Origin: Delphinapterus leucas
Taxonomy: Eukaryota > Chordata > Mammalia > Artiodactyla > Monodontidae
Direction: 5' to 3'
Length of the DNA: 64,000 nucleotides
Assembly (NCBI RefSeq): GCF_002288925.2
Contig: NW_022098091.1
Span: forward strand, 1,737,917-1,801,916
Shown here: positions 44,605 through 57,056 of the stretch, in pieces
Layout of the letters: each line of letters begins with the position of its first letter
Numbering within the stretch: the stretch's first letter is position 1
Program-made: the position numbers and the translations under genes
The notes under the pieces: model-generated
The model's input: the letters and a program-made list of their open reading frames with translations, nothing else
Databases searched by the model: none
What the model was told of the DNA's origin: nothing

Positions 44605-45128
44605 TGGATGGACTTGGAGGGCATTATGCTTAAGTGAAATAAGTCATATAAAGACAAATACTGTATAATCTCACTTATATGTGGCATCTAAAAAATACAA
44701 TAAACTAGTGAAAGTAACAAAAAGAAGCAGGCCCACAGATATAGAGAACAAACTAGTGGTTACCAGTGGGGAGAGGGTAGGGGAGGGGCAATATAGGGGT
44801 AGAGGATTAAGAAGTACAAACTATTAGGTATAAAATAAGTTACAAGAGGAATTCCCTGGCGGTCCAGTTGTTAGGACTCACCACTTTCAATGCCAGGGCC
44901 CGGGTTTGATCCCTGGTCAGGAAACTAAGGTCCCCAAAGCTGCATGGCGCAGCCAAATAAATAAATAAATAAGCTACAAGAATATATTGTACAACATGGG
45001 GAATATAGCCAATATTTTACAATAACTATAAATGGAGTATAACCTTTAAAAAATTGTGAATCACTATATTGTACACCTGTAACTTATATTATATTATACA
45101 GTAACTGTACTTCAATACAAGAAAAAAA
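44605..45128 (+). mobile_element. L1 3' end, split by a SINE
   Basis: L1 3' text 'ggatggacttggagggc', 'gaacaaactagtggttacc' and 'tgtacacctgtaacttata', ending near 'caatacaagaaaaaaaa'. A CHR SINE at 44847-44966 interrupts it. Confidence 0.87.
44847..44966 (+). repeat. CHR-type SINE nested in L1
   Basis: Forward short form. Target duplication AAATAAGTTACAAG (44833-44846), one mismatch in the right copy (44967-44980). Confidence 0.93.
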
Positions 45129-45129
45129 A

Positions 45130-45498
45130 GGGCTTCTCTGGTGGCTCAGTGGTTAAGAATCTGCCTGCCAATGCAGGGCACATGGGTTCGAGCCCTGGTC
45201 CAGGAAGATCCCACATGCTGCAGAGCAACTAAGCCATGTGCCACAACTACTGAGCCTGCGCTCTAGAGCCCATGAGCCACAACTACTGAGCCTGCATGCC
45301 ACAACTACTGAAGCCTGTGTGCCTAGAGCCTGTGCTCCGCAACAAGAGAAGCTACCGCAATGAGAAGCCTGTGCACCACAACGAAGAGTAGCCCCTGCTT
45401 ACCTCAATTAGGGAAAGCCCACGTGCAGCAATGAAGACCCAACGCAGCCAAAAAATAAATAAATTAAATAAATAAATTAAAAAAAAAAAAGAAAGAAA
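45130..45498 (+). repeat. CHR-type SINE
   Basis: Forward full-length copy beginning 'gggcttctctggtggctcag', inserted at the A-tail of the L1 and ending in A and GAAA units. Confidence 0.94.
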
Positions 45499-45513
45499 GA
45501 GAAAGAAAATACT

Positions 45514-45849
45514 GGGCTTCCCTGGTGGTGCAGTGGTTAAGAATCCGCCTGCCAATGCAGGGGACATGGGTTCAAGCCCTAGTCCGGGAAGATCCCACAC
45601 GCCGTGGAGCAACTAAGCCCGTGCGCCACAACTACCGAGCCTGCGCTCTAGAGCCAGTGAGCCACAGCTACTGAAGCCTGTGCGCCTAGAGCCCATGCTC
45701 CGCAACAAGAGAAGCCACCGCAATGAGAAGCCCGTGCACCACAATGAAGAGTAGCCCCCACTCCCCGCAACTAGAGAAAGCCCACACACAGCAACGAAGA
45801 CCCAATGCAGCCAAAAATAAACAAAATAAATAAATTTATAAAAAAAAGG
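45514..45849 (+). repeat. CHR-type SINE, second of a tandem pair
   Basis: Forward copy inserted into the GAAA-rich tail of the previous SINE. 'aagaaaatact' borders both ends. Confidence 0.95.
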
Positions 45850-45861
45850 AAAGAAAGAAAA

Positions 45862-48005
45862 TACTGTGTTTACTGTATTTGACAGACTGACAGATAGGAA
45901 GGCTGGGACACTCCAGAACCAACCTGCTCACATTTGGATGCTTAAAAGTCCTTGCCTATTCTAAGAACAAAATATTTGTTCACTTTTTTCTCCTGAGGCT
46001 AAAATACAATTTAAGGATATGTATCTAACACTCCAAGATAAAAAGGAACATATGCAGCTTCCCAAAGAATAAATCTACATTGACAAAATACATATCCTCC
46101 CCAAAGATTATAAAAATCGCTGCCATAATACTTGCTCCAAGCTGGCTTCTTCCAACCATGCACTTCTTGCACTGTTTTCCTAGATAACCTTAGTCACAAA
46201 GTTAGAATTTTCCAAATTCATAAGGAAGCCTAAAACAAGATCATCACACCTCAGGCCCTAAGTGTCTGGGACCAGAATTTCTTCATTTTTTTTTCCTGCC
46301 TAACCATGCCTCTCCTTTCTGATCAAATTCTTTTCTTTTTCAGCAATGTAAATTGTTTTTCCCCCCCAGATCTATTCCTATGTTGGTGTTTTAATTCCTG
46401 AAGTGAGGAAAAAGTAATACCACATTTCTTACCTAGGATACTTGATAGAATGCCAAGGGTACTATCCAAAGACAAAAATCTCTAGATAAATTCAATGCAT
46501 CTGCCTGGAGGACCAACTTTAACTAGAGTGGAAGTGGGGGTGCTAGCCCTAAAACAAACGTAAAGACAACAAATAAAAATCACCTAAAATTTTAATTAAA
46601 AAAAGAGAGATTAAAAAAAGAAATTCCATGTTTGCTTGTGGTGGAAGAGCCCCTTATAGTTCCTTCACTCTCCTCTCCTGTTAAGTATACTTCAGTGGAA
46701 AGGTTTGACAAACACTAAACTTAGGGAGTGACAGAAGATAAAGGAACATTTATATTCATTAAGTAGACATTTATTGAGAGCTTTCTATGCACCTGACACT
46801 TTGGTAAATGCAAGGAATATACAAATGAAAAAGCATAGGTCTCTACCCTTAAGACTATTAAAATCCTAGCTGAATATTAAAATCTCACGAGACATTGTAA
46901 AAAATGCTGCTGGTCAGACGCCACCATCGAGAGATTGATTTAGTCTCAGGTTGGGCCCTGACATCACGAGGGTTTTTGTTTTTTGTTTTAAATAAAGATT
47001 CCCCCAGGTGATTGGCAGCAGGGTCAAAAACCACATAGCGTTACACTGACCAGTTTCCTGCTGTTTCTGACTAAAATGAGCATTTCTACCCAGGAAAAAA
47101 GTATGCATAAACTGCAATTCACCTATAAAAAGAGAATCTTAAAAGTATGGGACTCTTGTTTAACAGAAAGGAGGAAGGAGGGAAGAAGAAAGGAAAGAAG
47201 GAAGAAATCAATTTAGAAATATTTGAAAACAGATTCTTAGGAACAAGAAGGTATAAGATAGTACTAGGCCAGGCCAGATGACAGAAGGTATCCAAACACA
47301 CCTCACCTTCTGTCATTTATTTCTTTTTTTCTCACCTACACCCACTCCACACCTGGGATCAGGAAAGATTTTCAGATAAAATGAAAAAAAAAAAAAAAAA
47401 AAAAAACAGGAAAAGCAAAACCCTCATGTTGCTTAAATAAAAAGGTATTTGCTAAATTAGGATTTCATAAGAGGCGGAGATACAGAGATTTGTTTCCAGG
47501 TTAATTAGAACAATCCCAGGCAAAAAAATAGAAGAAGAGTCTTCTCTCCGAAGATGAATTGGCCTTACGCTTTCTGCAGACTTGGCATCAATAGAGAGAT
47601 GATCAACTCCTTTAGGCAGGAAGTTAGAAACATTTTGTTTTTCAGGTTTTAAATTTTTGTAAGTGGAAATGGGGGATGAGGGAGCAGTGCATACAGAGGG
47701 AATAAATGCTGTTATTTCAAAATGAGATTAGCATTAGCATATAGAGAAGAAGCCTTGGTTGGAAAGTACCAGCATGTATAGGAAAAGTCATTCCAATATA
47801 CCAGTAGCCAACTAGAGCCTCAGGACAAAATAAAGCTAAATTATTTTCTCATTTTTTCACCTCCAGGCCACCTTGAGCATAACTTGATAATCAGGGAGCA
47901 TAAGAGAAAAAACAGTTAAAGCAAACTGTCAGTCTCTCAAAACAAATGAATAAACAAATCACCCACGAAGTAAAACCAAAAGGGTAAAAACTCCCTTACA
48001 GTTAC
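45862..48005. other. MRPS21 intron, few features
   Basis: 46875-47040 may be a decayed MER5-like copy ('ggtgattggcagcagggtc'). There is a 26-base A run at 47381-47406. Nothing else was recognised. Confidence 0.4.
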
Positions 48006-48009
48006 TTCC

Positions 48010-48262
48010 AAATTATGATAATAGCTAACACATAATGCCTACTATGTGCCAAGCACTGTCCTAAGCAATTTATTTATATTACTAACTTAATCCTCACATC
48101 AACCCTATGAGGTGGGCACTATTATTAGTTCCATTTTACTGAAGAAACTGAGGCAGAGATATTAAGTAGCTAATCACAGATTATGAGGCCAATAAATGGC
48201 ACAGCAGGGATCTGAACCAGTCAGTTGGCTCTGTGCTCTAAACCACTAAGTTATGCTGCCTC
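48010..48262 (-). repeat. MIR SINE, long copy
   Basis: Reversed: 'ctactatgtgccaagcactg', 'caaccctatgaggtgggca', 'aagaaactgaggcagagat' and 'aaaccactaagttatgctg'. Confidence 0.88.
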
Positions 48263-48330
48263 ATTTATGTGAGAAAACTATTTTTAGGCCTGGCTTTGGT
48301 CAAAAGTATTAAAGTTGCAGCTACTTTCTT

Positions 48331-48471
48331 TCTTTCTTTCTTTTTTTGGCCTTGTGGCCATGCTGCGCAGCATGTGGGATCTTAGTTCACGCCCCCACCT
48401 CCCCACCCCCAATCGTGCCCCCTGCAGTGGAAGGGCAGAGTCCTAACCACTGGACTGCCAGGGAATTCCCT
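48331..48471 (-). repeat. CHR-type SINE, short form
   Basis: Reversed, TTTC tail on the left. Target duplication GCAGCTACTTTCTT (48317-48330), one mismatch at 48472-48485. Confidence 0.94.
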
Positions 48472-48747
48472 GTAGCTACTTTCTTGATACAACTGTAAGA
48501 AATGGTTCAATAAATAATGCTGCACAAATTATTTTTTGGTTCTTCATCAGAGTAGTTAATTTCCTAAAAACAAAATTCTTGCTTTTGTGTTATTTGTTCT
48601 TTAAGAATAAAAGAGGTGAGGGGAGCTAAAGCTGAGCCTCTGGAAATTTGTTTTACTTTGACATCCCTTAACAATACAAACATCACAGTCACCCTAGTTA
48701 GAAGACCCATCTAAATCCACCAAAATAAATCATACAGAAAAAAACTT

Positions 48748-48870
48748 GGGATTCCCTGGCGGTCCAGTGGTTAGGACTCTGCGCTTGCACTGCAGGGGGC
48801 CCAGGTTCGATCCCTCCTCAGGGAACTAAGATCCTGCAAGCTGCACTGCACAACCAAAAAACAAACAAAC
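48748..48870 (+). repeat. CHR-type SINE, short form
   Basis: Forward 'gggattccctggcggtcc'. Flanked by AAAAAACTT on both sides. Confidence 0.94.
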
Positions 48871-48884
48871 AAAAAACTTACAGG

Positions 48885-50370
48885 AAGAGGTCAGAAGGGT
48901 GAGGTAATCTACAAGACTTCCTTTCCCCAAATTCAGCATTTCATCTCACTAGCTAATTCACTTCAGAATCTGTAAAGACATTCACTTGGTGCTTCCAGTA
49001 TAGGGGCAGAGAAAGATCATTAGACATCTCAACCCTCCCACAGACATGCCACTTAAAGGTCTAAAATAGGAGAGTAGGGAATGAGCAGCAATACAAAAAC
49101 ATGAAATAGGATTATCTTACTGCCCTGTACTTAACTGATTATCTTTACTTTCAACGCAAGTGAAAATGCAGAGGGAACAGCTTCTGCCCAAGGATATGAC
49201 TGGCATGCACAGTCACTGAAAGAAGAGGCTGACCCAAGACCAGATCCTTTTAAAAGACATACAAATCATCCTCAGCCTGCAACTGCTTCTCAATTACATA
49301 GCTTCTGACAGCACCTTTGTCCTCATTTACTATGGTCCTCTGCCATCCAGCCCTCCACACCTAGAACTCTTTGCTTGGATAAGAATTGGTTCTCTTTCAT
49401 TTACCTTCTTAGTCCCCAAGAACCCCACCTATATTTAAACCCAATCAAATAAGGATTCTTAACTGGAGAGTGACTGCCGTAGGTCTCTCCATTTCCAGAG
49501 AAACTAGTCAATAATGTAGTAACAGAGCAAAGAACATTGCACTAGAAAATTGTGATCTATGCTTCTTTCCACCATTCAACAATTGTAACCCAAGGAATAT
49601 AACTCAATCTCCCTAGGCTTCTCTTACTTCTGACATAAAGCTACCACCTTAGTGGCCTTAAGGCAGAGGACCAGCTCATATATTAACATCTCTTTCATAT
49701 AATTATTTGATAATTCAACTCAACAAGCATTTGTTTCTCCAAACTCTGCTTCACTGGGGAGAAAATGATAAGTGAAAGTCAAAATCCTTACAACTAGTGA
49801 TAAGGGAAGCTTAAGGAACTATTTTCTTGAGAAACCACAACTGTGAGGCGTTTTTTATTAGAGTCATTCTACATCTCTTACCCTAGCATTCAAAACCTTT
49901 CAATACAGCTCCTCCACTCCAGCCAGTTCATTTCCATCTTGTTTTTGCTTGTGTTGTTAACCGTTCTCTGAACCTGTAACACTTTTCTATCTCTTGCTTG
50001 CTTCTCTAAGATCCCAAATCTGAGTTCATCTTTTCCATTAGCCTTGTCCCACACCAATCCCTCACTCAGCTTTCTATATATCATGTACTATGTTTTCACT
50101 TACTAGCAATTTTATAACTTGATTTTCCCTTTGGGCTCTTTTTAAAGTCTTGGATAGAATTCAGGTTCATTATCAAAGGAATGACGGCTGATAAGTAAGC
50201 CTCACAGTTAGGTTTGGGAAAGAATTTCATTTTTAATATAGTAAACTGAAGGTCTGAGAAGTTTCAAGGCTGTGAACACTGGTTTGAGACAACCTACAAC
50301 AGGGGAAGTGAGAGAATAACCACCGCACTTCTCAAGAGTTGGTCTAGGCCTGATTCTGGTCCCTAACCAG
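48885..50370. other. MRPS21 intron, no feature seen
   Basis: Unique-looking intron sequence next to the first coding exon. No exon or repeat was recognised. Confidence 0.45.
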
Positions 50371-50373
50371 TTA

Positions 50374-50475
<102 letters not shown>

Positions 50476-50739
50476 TCAGTCTGCAGGACCTAAAGTATGG
50501 CGGAGAAAGGGGTAGTAAAGTCTAGAGACCAGCTAATAAAGAGAAACACAACAGAATACACAACGACGTAGCTTATTCAGGGCCCGGAAATGCAACGGGC
50601 TCTGGAACATGCGCGACTGGGGCACGTGCAAGTCCTCATATCCTAGAAAGTATACGCGACTTGTTATCAAGATTCGCCCGATCTCTTTGCCAATACAAAC
50701 CCTACCATAGGGAAGAAGACAGACGGTAGCAGGGCGTCC

Positions 50740-51135
50740 CCACGTAGATTTATCTGGCCGGTCATGGAAAACCGGGACGCGCCGCAGGCGTCCCCTCTCC
50801 CTCCCAATTACCGCTCCTCGTCCCAGGACGGTTTGGGGTGGGAGCCGGGAACAGGGTCTCTCCGTGCTTGGAAGGCGGGAATCGCGAGAACCGCGCCCTC
50901 CCGCCACACCCGCCTCACTTTACCCTTCCTTCGCACAAGGTCCTCAACGCTCGGCGCCCAGCCGACTGGAAGCCCGCCCCGACCGGAAGCGGAAGTTGCG
51001 TGATCTCCAGCGCCGCGCGAAGACAATGAGGCTGAAAGGGAAATGAAGCTACGTGGAAACCATGGCAACCGTCCTTCTGGCCGGGGTTGGCTGTTTCTCT
51101 AATCCTCTCCCACCACCGCCAACCCCCGGGCCTGG
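50740..51135. promoter_or_regulatory. MRPS21 CpG-island promoter
   Basis: CpG-rich with ETS-type GGAAG motifs (50980-50998) and an RFX X-box-like site 'aaaccatggcaacc' (51057-51070). No TATA box. Typical of genes for mitochondrial translation. Confidence 0.65.
50934..51010 (-). other. MRPS21: Putative MRPS21 noncoding exon 1
   Basis: The best donor in the CpG island on the minus strand is AAGG|gtaaag (GT at 50933-50932). The upstream limit near ETS-like 'cttccggtc' and 'cttccgctt' motifs (50985-50998) is a guess. Confidence 0.5.
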
Positions 51136-51269
51136 ACTCAACACCTGACAAAGCAAAATACTTGTTGCCTTAAATTCCGCCCTAAACGGATTCCTCGCTT
51201 TCTCGTGGAGTCGCCGTCCTTCGGCATCAGAGGTCAGCCCGATTCCGTACCCCTTAATCCTATTAAATC

Positions 51270-51325
51270 TTTTATTTAAAATTGAAGTATAGTTGATTTA
51301 AAATGTGGTGCCAATCTCTGCTGTA
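51270..51325 (-). mobile_element. L1 3' fragment, very short
   Basis: 'aattgaagtatagttgattt' and 'gtgccaatctctgctg' are typical reversed L1 3' end text of this lineage. Confidence 0.7.
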
Positions 51326-51591
51326 ATCCTATTAAACCTTAAATAGATAATCCATTTCTTTTTCTGGAAGGAAAATAAGAATAGGCGAAGCTTCCTGAGC
51401 ATGCTTCCTGTTTTCGCCAAGGACAGATTCCTTGAGATCTGCTCTCCGGATGGAAAAGAGTTTTACCCCCTCATCTGCCTGAAAACTAAGGGAAAAAAAA
51501 ATGAAATGAACATACTATCAGATTCCTATAACATCACCTTCTCAGACATTTCACTAAATAAAGTGAAATCACTGAAGAAAGAATCAATACA

Positions 51592-51850
51592 GGGCTTCCC
51601 TGGTGGCGCAGTGGTTAAGAATCCGCCTGCTAACGCAGGGTACACGGGTTTGAGCCCTGGTCTGGGAAGATCCCACATGCCGCAGAGCAACTAAGCCCGC
51701 GCCTAGAGCCAGTGCTCTGCAACAAGAGAAGCCACCACTATGAGAAGCCCGTGCACCACATCAAAGAGTAGTCCCCACTCGCCTCAACTAGCGAAAGCCT
51801 GTGAGCAGCAACGAAGATCCAACGCAGACAAAAATATAAATTAAAAAAAA
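51592..51850 (+). repeat. CHR-type SINE, internally shortened
   Basis: Forward. The head is complete, but part of the middle 'ccacaactactgagcc' block is missing ('gcccgcgcctagagccag'). Confidence 0.92.
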
Positions 51851-52212
51851 CAAGAATTGGGAAACACCTGCAGGATTTAGAATCAAAGACTCTTTTATGT
51901 CAGCTTCTATCCCATTTGTCTCCTAGTGACAGTATAAATAACTCCTTTTTTATTTCTTCCTCATTGTGGAAACAGCTTTCCTTTTATTTTATTCGTATGT
52001 TACTTCTACATATATATCATTTTATGGTTATTCACATATGTTCGGATCTACTGGAATACAGTAGGGAAAGGCGCAGAAGAAAGTAGGTCCTAACCAGGTA
52101 CTTGTGTAATAAGGTTCTTTGGTTACCTCCCCTAAAACACAGAGGCACATACACACACACAGATGTATCGTCATCAATTATGCTAATAGACCTCACACAA
52201 AAACTGAAGCCT

Positions 52213-52545
52213 TGGACTTCCCTGGTGGTGCAGTGGTTGAGAATCCACCTGCCAATGCAGGGGACACGGGTTCGAGCCTTGGTCTGGGAAGATCCCACAC
52301 GCTGCGGAGCAACTAAGCCTGTGCACCACAACTGCTGAGCCTGCACTCTAGAGCGTGTGAGCCACAACCACTGGGGCTAGGGCCCAAGCTCTGCAACAAG
52401 AGAAGCCACTGCAATGAGAAGCCTGCACACCGCAAGGAAGAGTAGCCCCCGCAACTAGAGAAAGCCTGCGCACAGCAACTAAGACCCAATAAATAAAAAT
52501 AAATAAATAAATTTATTTTAAAAAAAATCTAAAAACAAAAAAACC
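52213..52545 (+). repeat. CHR-type SINE
   Basis: Forward. Target duplication CTGAAGCCT at 52204-52212 and 52546-52554. Confidence 0.94.
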
Positions 52546-52744
52546 CTGAAGCCTGCTTTAGAGTAAGCCAGGTTCAAAGTACCAAAATAGAGCTAGACTG
52601 GAACATGATTATGCTTATCAACAAACTTTTATTGAATGCCTACTTTGTGTCATGCTGCTGACTCTTGGACTACAAAAAGACAGTAAGTAGCCATAAAAAA
52701 TAAATAGTAAAACAAGGTAGCATATATTGAATGCAAAATAAATT

Positions 52745-52848
52745 ATATAGGCAACATAATATAGTGTAAAGCAAGGATTGGAAGTCAGGAGATCTGGATT
52801 CTATGCAAATTCTGATACTGAGGCATATGACCTTGAACAAGTCACTTA
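52745..52848 (+). repeat. MIR SINE fragment
   Basis: 'ggaagtcaggagatctgg' and 'tgaccttgaacaagtcact'. Confidence 0.75.
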
Positions 52849-53057
52849 AACCAGTAGTCTACAAAGTACTGCCTACCGGTCAAATCCAGCTCCACTCTTG
52901 CTTTTGTAAATAAAACTTTATTGGAACACAGCTGTGCTGTTTGTTTATATATTAGGTATAGCTGCTTTGGGCTACAATGGCAGAGTTGGGTAGTTGCAGC
53001 AGAGATGTATGGCCCACAAAGCATATATCTATCTGGCTCTTGCTAAGCCCTGACTTA
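52849..53057. repeat. hAT-type DNA transposon relic
   Basis: 'taaaactttattggaacaca', 'atggcagagttgggtagttg' and 'tatctggctcttgctaa' match a well-known mammal-wide hAT family. The exact name was not assigned. Confidence 0.75.
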
Positions 53058-53289
53058 AACGCTCAGTCTATTCCTCATTTGTAAAATGGAACTAATATCT
53101 GCTGTCAATCACACAAAATTTGTCATGGGAATCAAATGGGATAAAATATAAAAATACTTTGAAAGATAAGAAGAGGAAAAGTAGCATTTTTGAGAACCTA
53201 CAATATACCAAACCTTGTACTAAGCAGTTTATGTACCTGACTTCATTTGAAGGAGTAAAGGGCCAAAGACTAAGCATATATATCTTTAA

Positions 53290-53760
53290 TGGAGCGAATA
53301 ATTGGGAGAAGGACTTGAGTTAGTCATGGAAAGAAGTGTAGGGCTTAGTTAACAGAAGCAGGAAAGGCTGGGCAAGGTGAATGGCATGAACAGGAGTTTA
53401 GAGGCAAAAAGGCTTACAGTGTTCAGGGCAAACAACAAAAACAACAAAAACCTGGAACAGAGGGATCATACAGGGGAGCAGAGGGAGAAACAGAGACCTT
53501 GACTAAAGGCTCTAGACTTTCTTCTCAAAATACCAGGGAGCCATTGAATAGGTAATGACATGCAAAGCATTGTTCCAGGAAGATTAATCTTGTTATCAGT
53601 GAGAAGGGTTTAGAGGTAAGAGAGACTATTGCTATAGTTAAGGTTTAGACCAGAGAGGTGGCAATGGAATGGATAGGAAGAAACAGATTTCAAGAGACAT
53701 TCCAAATACAGAATAAAAGGGATTTGGTGATTAAATACACCACGTTTTAAGCCTAGTTAT
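53290..53760 (-). repeat. L2 relic (antisense)
   Basis: Purine-rich antisense L2 text such as 'aacaggagtttagaggc' and 'ggcaatggaatggatagga'. Confidence 0.5.
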
Positions 53761-53780
53761 ATAGAAAAATGATGGTACCA

Positions 53781-54022
53781 GGGCTTCACTGGTGGTCCAG
53801 CGGGTAAGACTCTGTGCTCCCAATGCAGGGGGCCCAGATTCAATTCCTGGTTGGGGAACTAGATCCCGCATGCCACAACTAAGAGTTCGCATGCCGCAAT
53901 TAAGAGTCCACACGCCACAGCTAAAGAGCCCGCACGCGGCAATGAAGATCCCGTGTGCCACAACTAAGACCTGACGCGGCCTCAATAAATAAGTAATAAA
54001 TAAATATTTTAAAGAATTAAAA
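53781..54022 (+). repeat. CHR-type SINE
   Basis: Forward. Perfect 17-base target duplication GAAAAATGATGGTACCA at 53764-53780 and 54023-54039. Confidence 0.96.
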
Positions 54023-54094
54023 GAAAAATGATGGTACCATCATTAACAGAAAAAAAGAGGTTGTAAAAAGGCAGAACGGGACATCTCTAAAAGA

Positions 54095-54260
54095 AGGATA
54101 ATAGTTTGATTGGTGAGCACTAGAAAAGGTACCAGACTGGAAAATGAGTTCCGTATGACACATTGTGTTGTCTTACACAAGCTACCTAAGTTTTCTCATC
54201 TATAAAATGAAGGGGTTGAATTAGATACAGATGGTACCCTCTTGGCTCTAAAATGCTGAA
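54095..54260 (+). repeat. MIR SINE, degraded
   Basis: 'acacaagctacctaagtttt', 'catctataaaatgaagggg' and 'ggctctaaaatgctg'. Confidence 0.6.
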
Positions 54261-54829
54261 ATTTTCAATGTTTTAAGTGTTAGTAATATGTAAATGGAAC
54301 TGTCCAGCAGAAATGTAGACATTCAGTATGTCATCTCAGGAAAGATTGGGACTGAAGATGAAGCTTCAGAAGTCTTCTAAGTTGAGGCAATAATTAGAAC
54401 CATGAAAGGAGATGAAACCTTGAAGTGAAGGAATGTAGTTAGAGAAAAGAGCCAAGGGCTGAGCCTAAGGGAACATGCATACTCTGGAGTGGGCAGAAGT
54501 GAGGCTATTAAGAGATATAGAAGTTGTTGCCAGATAGGTAAGAGGAGAATTAGGATAGCGTGCTGACATGGGATCCAAGGGAGGAGAGTTTCAGTAGGCA
54601 TTACCAAGAGTGTCAAATGATACTGAGAGCATGGAGTACCTAGGCTTTGTAAAAGCCCCTGGATCTAGCTATTGACTGGATGGAAGCTACATTATAATAC
54701 TCTAATTCTGTAAGATCTTCTTAGTGACTTAAGAAGGTGCAGTAGAGTGATAGCAGTGGATGCTAGGCTGCAAGAATTTAAGGACTGAGTTGTGGAAGGG
54801 AGTCAGAAAGAGTATGATTAGACTACTCT

Positions 54830-54984
54830 TCTTTTTTTGGGGGGGGTTGTTTTTTCATTTTTGTTTTTTAATTTTTTGGCTGCACTGCACGGCATGGGGG
54901 ATCTTAGTTCCCCGACCAGGTATCAAACCCATGCCCACTACAGTGGAAGCACACAGTCATAACCACTGACTGCCAGGGAAGTCC
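54830..54984 (-). repeat. CHR-type SINE, short form
   Basis: Reversed. Target duplication CTACTCT at 54823-54829 and 54985-54991. Confidence 0.92.
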
Positions 54985-55049
54985 CTACTCTGTCAAGAAT
55001 TATAGAGAAAAGATGAGAAAGAGGGCAATTGGGCTCAAGAGATATTTTC

Positions 55050-55400
55050 TTTTTTAAAAAATTATTTTTAAATTTATTTATTTACTTACTTATTTTTGGC
55101 TACGTTGGGTCTTCATTGCTGCACGCAGGCTTTCTCTAGTTGTGGCGAGCGGGGGCTACTCTTCGTTTTGGTGCGCAGGCTTCTCATTGCGGTGGCTTCT
55201 CTTATTGCAGAGCACGGGCTCTAGGAGTGTGGGCTTCAGTAGTTGTGGCTCACGGACTCTAGAGTGCAGGCTCAGTAGTTGTGGCACATGGGTTTAGTTA
55301 ATCCATGGCATATGGGATCTTCCTGGACCAGGGATCGAACCCATGTCCCCTGTATTGGCAGGGGGATTCTTAACCACTGTGCCACCAGGGAAGTCTCTCG
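55050..55400 (-). repeat. CHR-type SINE
   Basis: Reversed full-length copy. Target duplication AGAGATATTTTC at 55038-55049 and 55401-55412. Confidence 0.95.
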
Positions 55401-55620
55401 AGAGATATTTTCAAGAAGGGGTACCTAATCATACTTGCGGGAGGAATAATTATTACTTGTAGGAGAAAGAAAGAATAAATAATTCAATAACAAATGGAAG
55501 TTACAAGGTAAAGAGGGCGTAAGTGACTCAGCGAAAGTTCCAGAGGTGCAAGGTAATCAAAAGCACAACTGGAGAAGTTTGCCCTAAGGGGAGGGCATGT
55601 TGTCTGAAATAAAATGAGAC

Positions 55621-56400
55621 AATAATTCACTGAGAACAGAGGACTTGGGAAACAGGTGAAAGATGTATAACCAGCTATGAGAAATATGCTAAGTAGCCAA
55701 TGTGCAATAACTAAAATGACTAAGTAGTCTGAAACATTGCCAAGGCTGGGAGAGGACATGGTTTTGATGGAAACTGTGACAAATCAGAAAGAGTAATGCA
55801 TGGAGAAGGGTAGACGTAGGTAAATTCACAGACTTCAGTTTTGCCCTTTGATGACACTGGGTAGCATACATTTAGCAGCTGCAGTTTTTTGAAGAAGGAG
55901 GCCCAGCATCTGAGGGGACTTCCCATTCTGACAGTTCTGGGGCACTGCTTCCTCTTCAAAACTGGCAACCACAGCGGCTGTTCTGGGCTTTTGTGTCCCT
56001 CCTCTGGCAGCAGTAGATTACATATGCATTTAGCCACAAGCATCAACAGCTCCCAATAAAGCAAAGAGCTGCCCCAGAGCAGTAGAACCTGCTAGTCTGG
56101 GCCAGCTGGAAGGTTACAAGAGTGAGAGACACAAACAGAAAGGTACTAGTCTCTGGGCCTGAATGAAAAAACAACCCAACTCTGAACCCTGTAACTGTCC
56201 CAAGGGTGTTCCCTAGGAAGATAGCAGCAGAGAGTCCCTTTTCCTCTCCCACAGGACGTATATTGTCCCATCCAGACTTCTAATTTGGTGGAGCTCGGGT
56301 TCACAAACATTCCCATCCCCTTTCTTTCCTGCAGCTCAGAGGATAAATATTGGTATTCGAGGCAGAAGGTTTCAATTTCCCCCTGTCAGCAAACTGTTTA
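55621..56400. other. Spacer between CIART and MRPS21, no feature seen
   Basis: Unique-looking sequence downstream of CIART. Short minus-strand open frames show no recognisable protein. Confidence 0.45.
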
Positions 56401-56528
56401 GGTATAAAATTTATTTAATCAGAAAGGATTTCTCTTCCCTCAACACAAATTCACACATTAACAGTTTAAAAAGTATATAGAGAGACATATATTTACACAA
56501 ATTAGAAACTACAGTCTCAAGTCCTGCA
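56395..56528 (-). other. CIART: CIART 3' UTR
   Basis: Follows the TAA at 56531-56529. AATAAA on the minus strand (TTTATT at 56410-56415) places the 3' end near 56390-56400. Confidence 0.75.
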
Positions 56529-57056
56529 TTAGGGATTGAGAGGATGGACATCAGGAGCAACAGAAGGGTGGTTTCCCATCTGTTGTAGGTCTCCCGTGGT
56601 CATCTCTCTGGTCATGGTGGGTAGACCAGGAGGGGATGGGGTACAGCTCCAGTCTGATGGCAGAGTTACTGGCAAATTGTGGCAACAAGGCCCCTCTCCA
56701 GATAGTTTCTTAGGATCACCAGGGATGACAGGAGATGCTGTAGTAGTAGATGGAACTGGAGAGGTTGGGGCTGAGTGGGTGAAGGGCTGTACTCCATGCT
56801 GGAGGAAAAGGATGACACCGATGCTGGTTCCAGTGCCTAAAGGACCATGGCTAAAGGAGATGGTACCTGGGGAACTGAGAGGGGGATTGCAAATTGGAGT
56901 AGTGTGGATCCAAGTGAGGTTCATAGCTGGCCATTCAGTGAGGTGCCAAGGCTGCTTTGGTTTCAATATTAGCTGTCCTAGCTGTGTCCGGTCCATCTTT
57001 TCCACAGAAAGTGCAGGAGAGGAAGCAGCTGGATAACTGTGGTGGCCTGGAGAATG
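56529..57056 (-). CDS. CIART: CIART last coding exon
   Basis: Residues 206-380, starting HSPGHHSYPAASSPALS, with TEWPAMNLTWIHTTPICNPP and TISFSHGPLGTG, then TAA. Acceptor cccctAG-type (ccatccctAG), phase 0. Confidence 0.96.
   Translation of the reverse strand, partial: HSPGHHSYPAASSPALSVEKMDRTQLGQLILKPKQPWHLTEWPAMNLTWIHTTPICNPPLSSPGTISFSHGPLGTGTSIGVILFLQHGVQPFTHSAPTSPVPSTTTASPVIPGDPKKLSGEGPCCHNLPVTLPSDWSCTPSPPGLPTMTREMTTGDLQQMGNHPSVAPDVHPLNP

Larger units (their letters stand above)
54290..55620 (-). repeat. L2 relic (antisense), split by two SINEs
   Basis: Includes 'gccaagggctgagcctaagg' and 'agagggcgtaagtgactc', parallel in style to 4435-5425. CHR SINEs at 54830-54984 and 55050-55400 interrupt it. 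Confidence 0.55.

Noticed and set aside
56536..57036. Plus-strand open frame of 166 codons
   Set aside because: It is the antisense of the CIART last exon, whose minus-strand frame matches a known protein and has splice signals.
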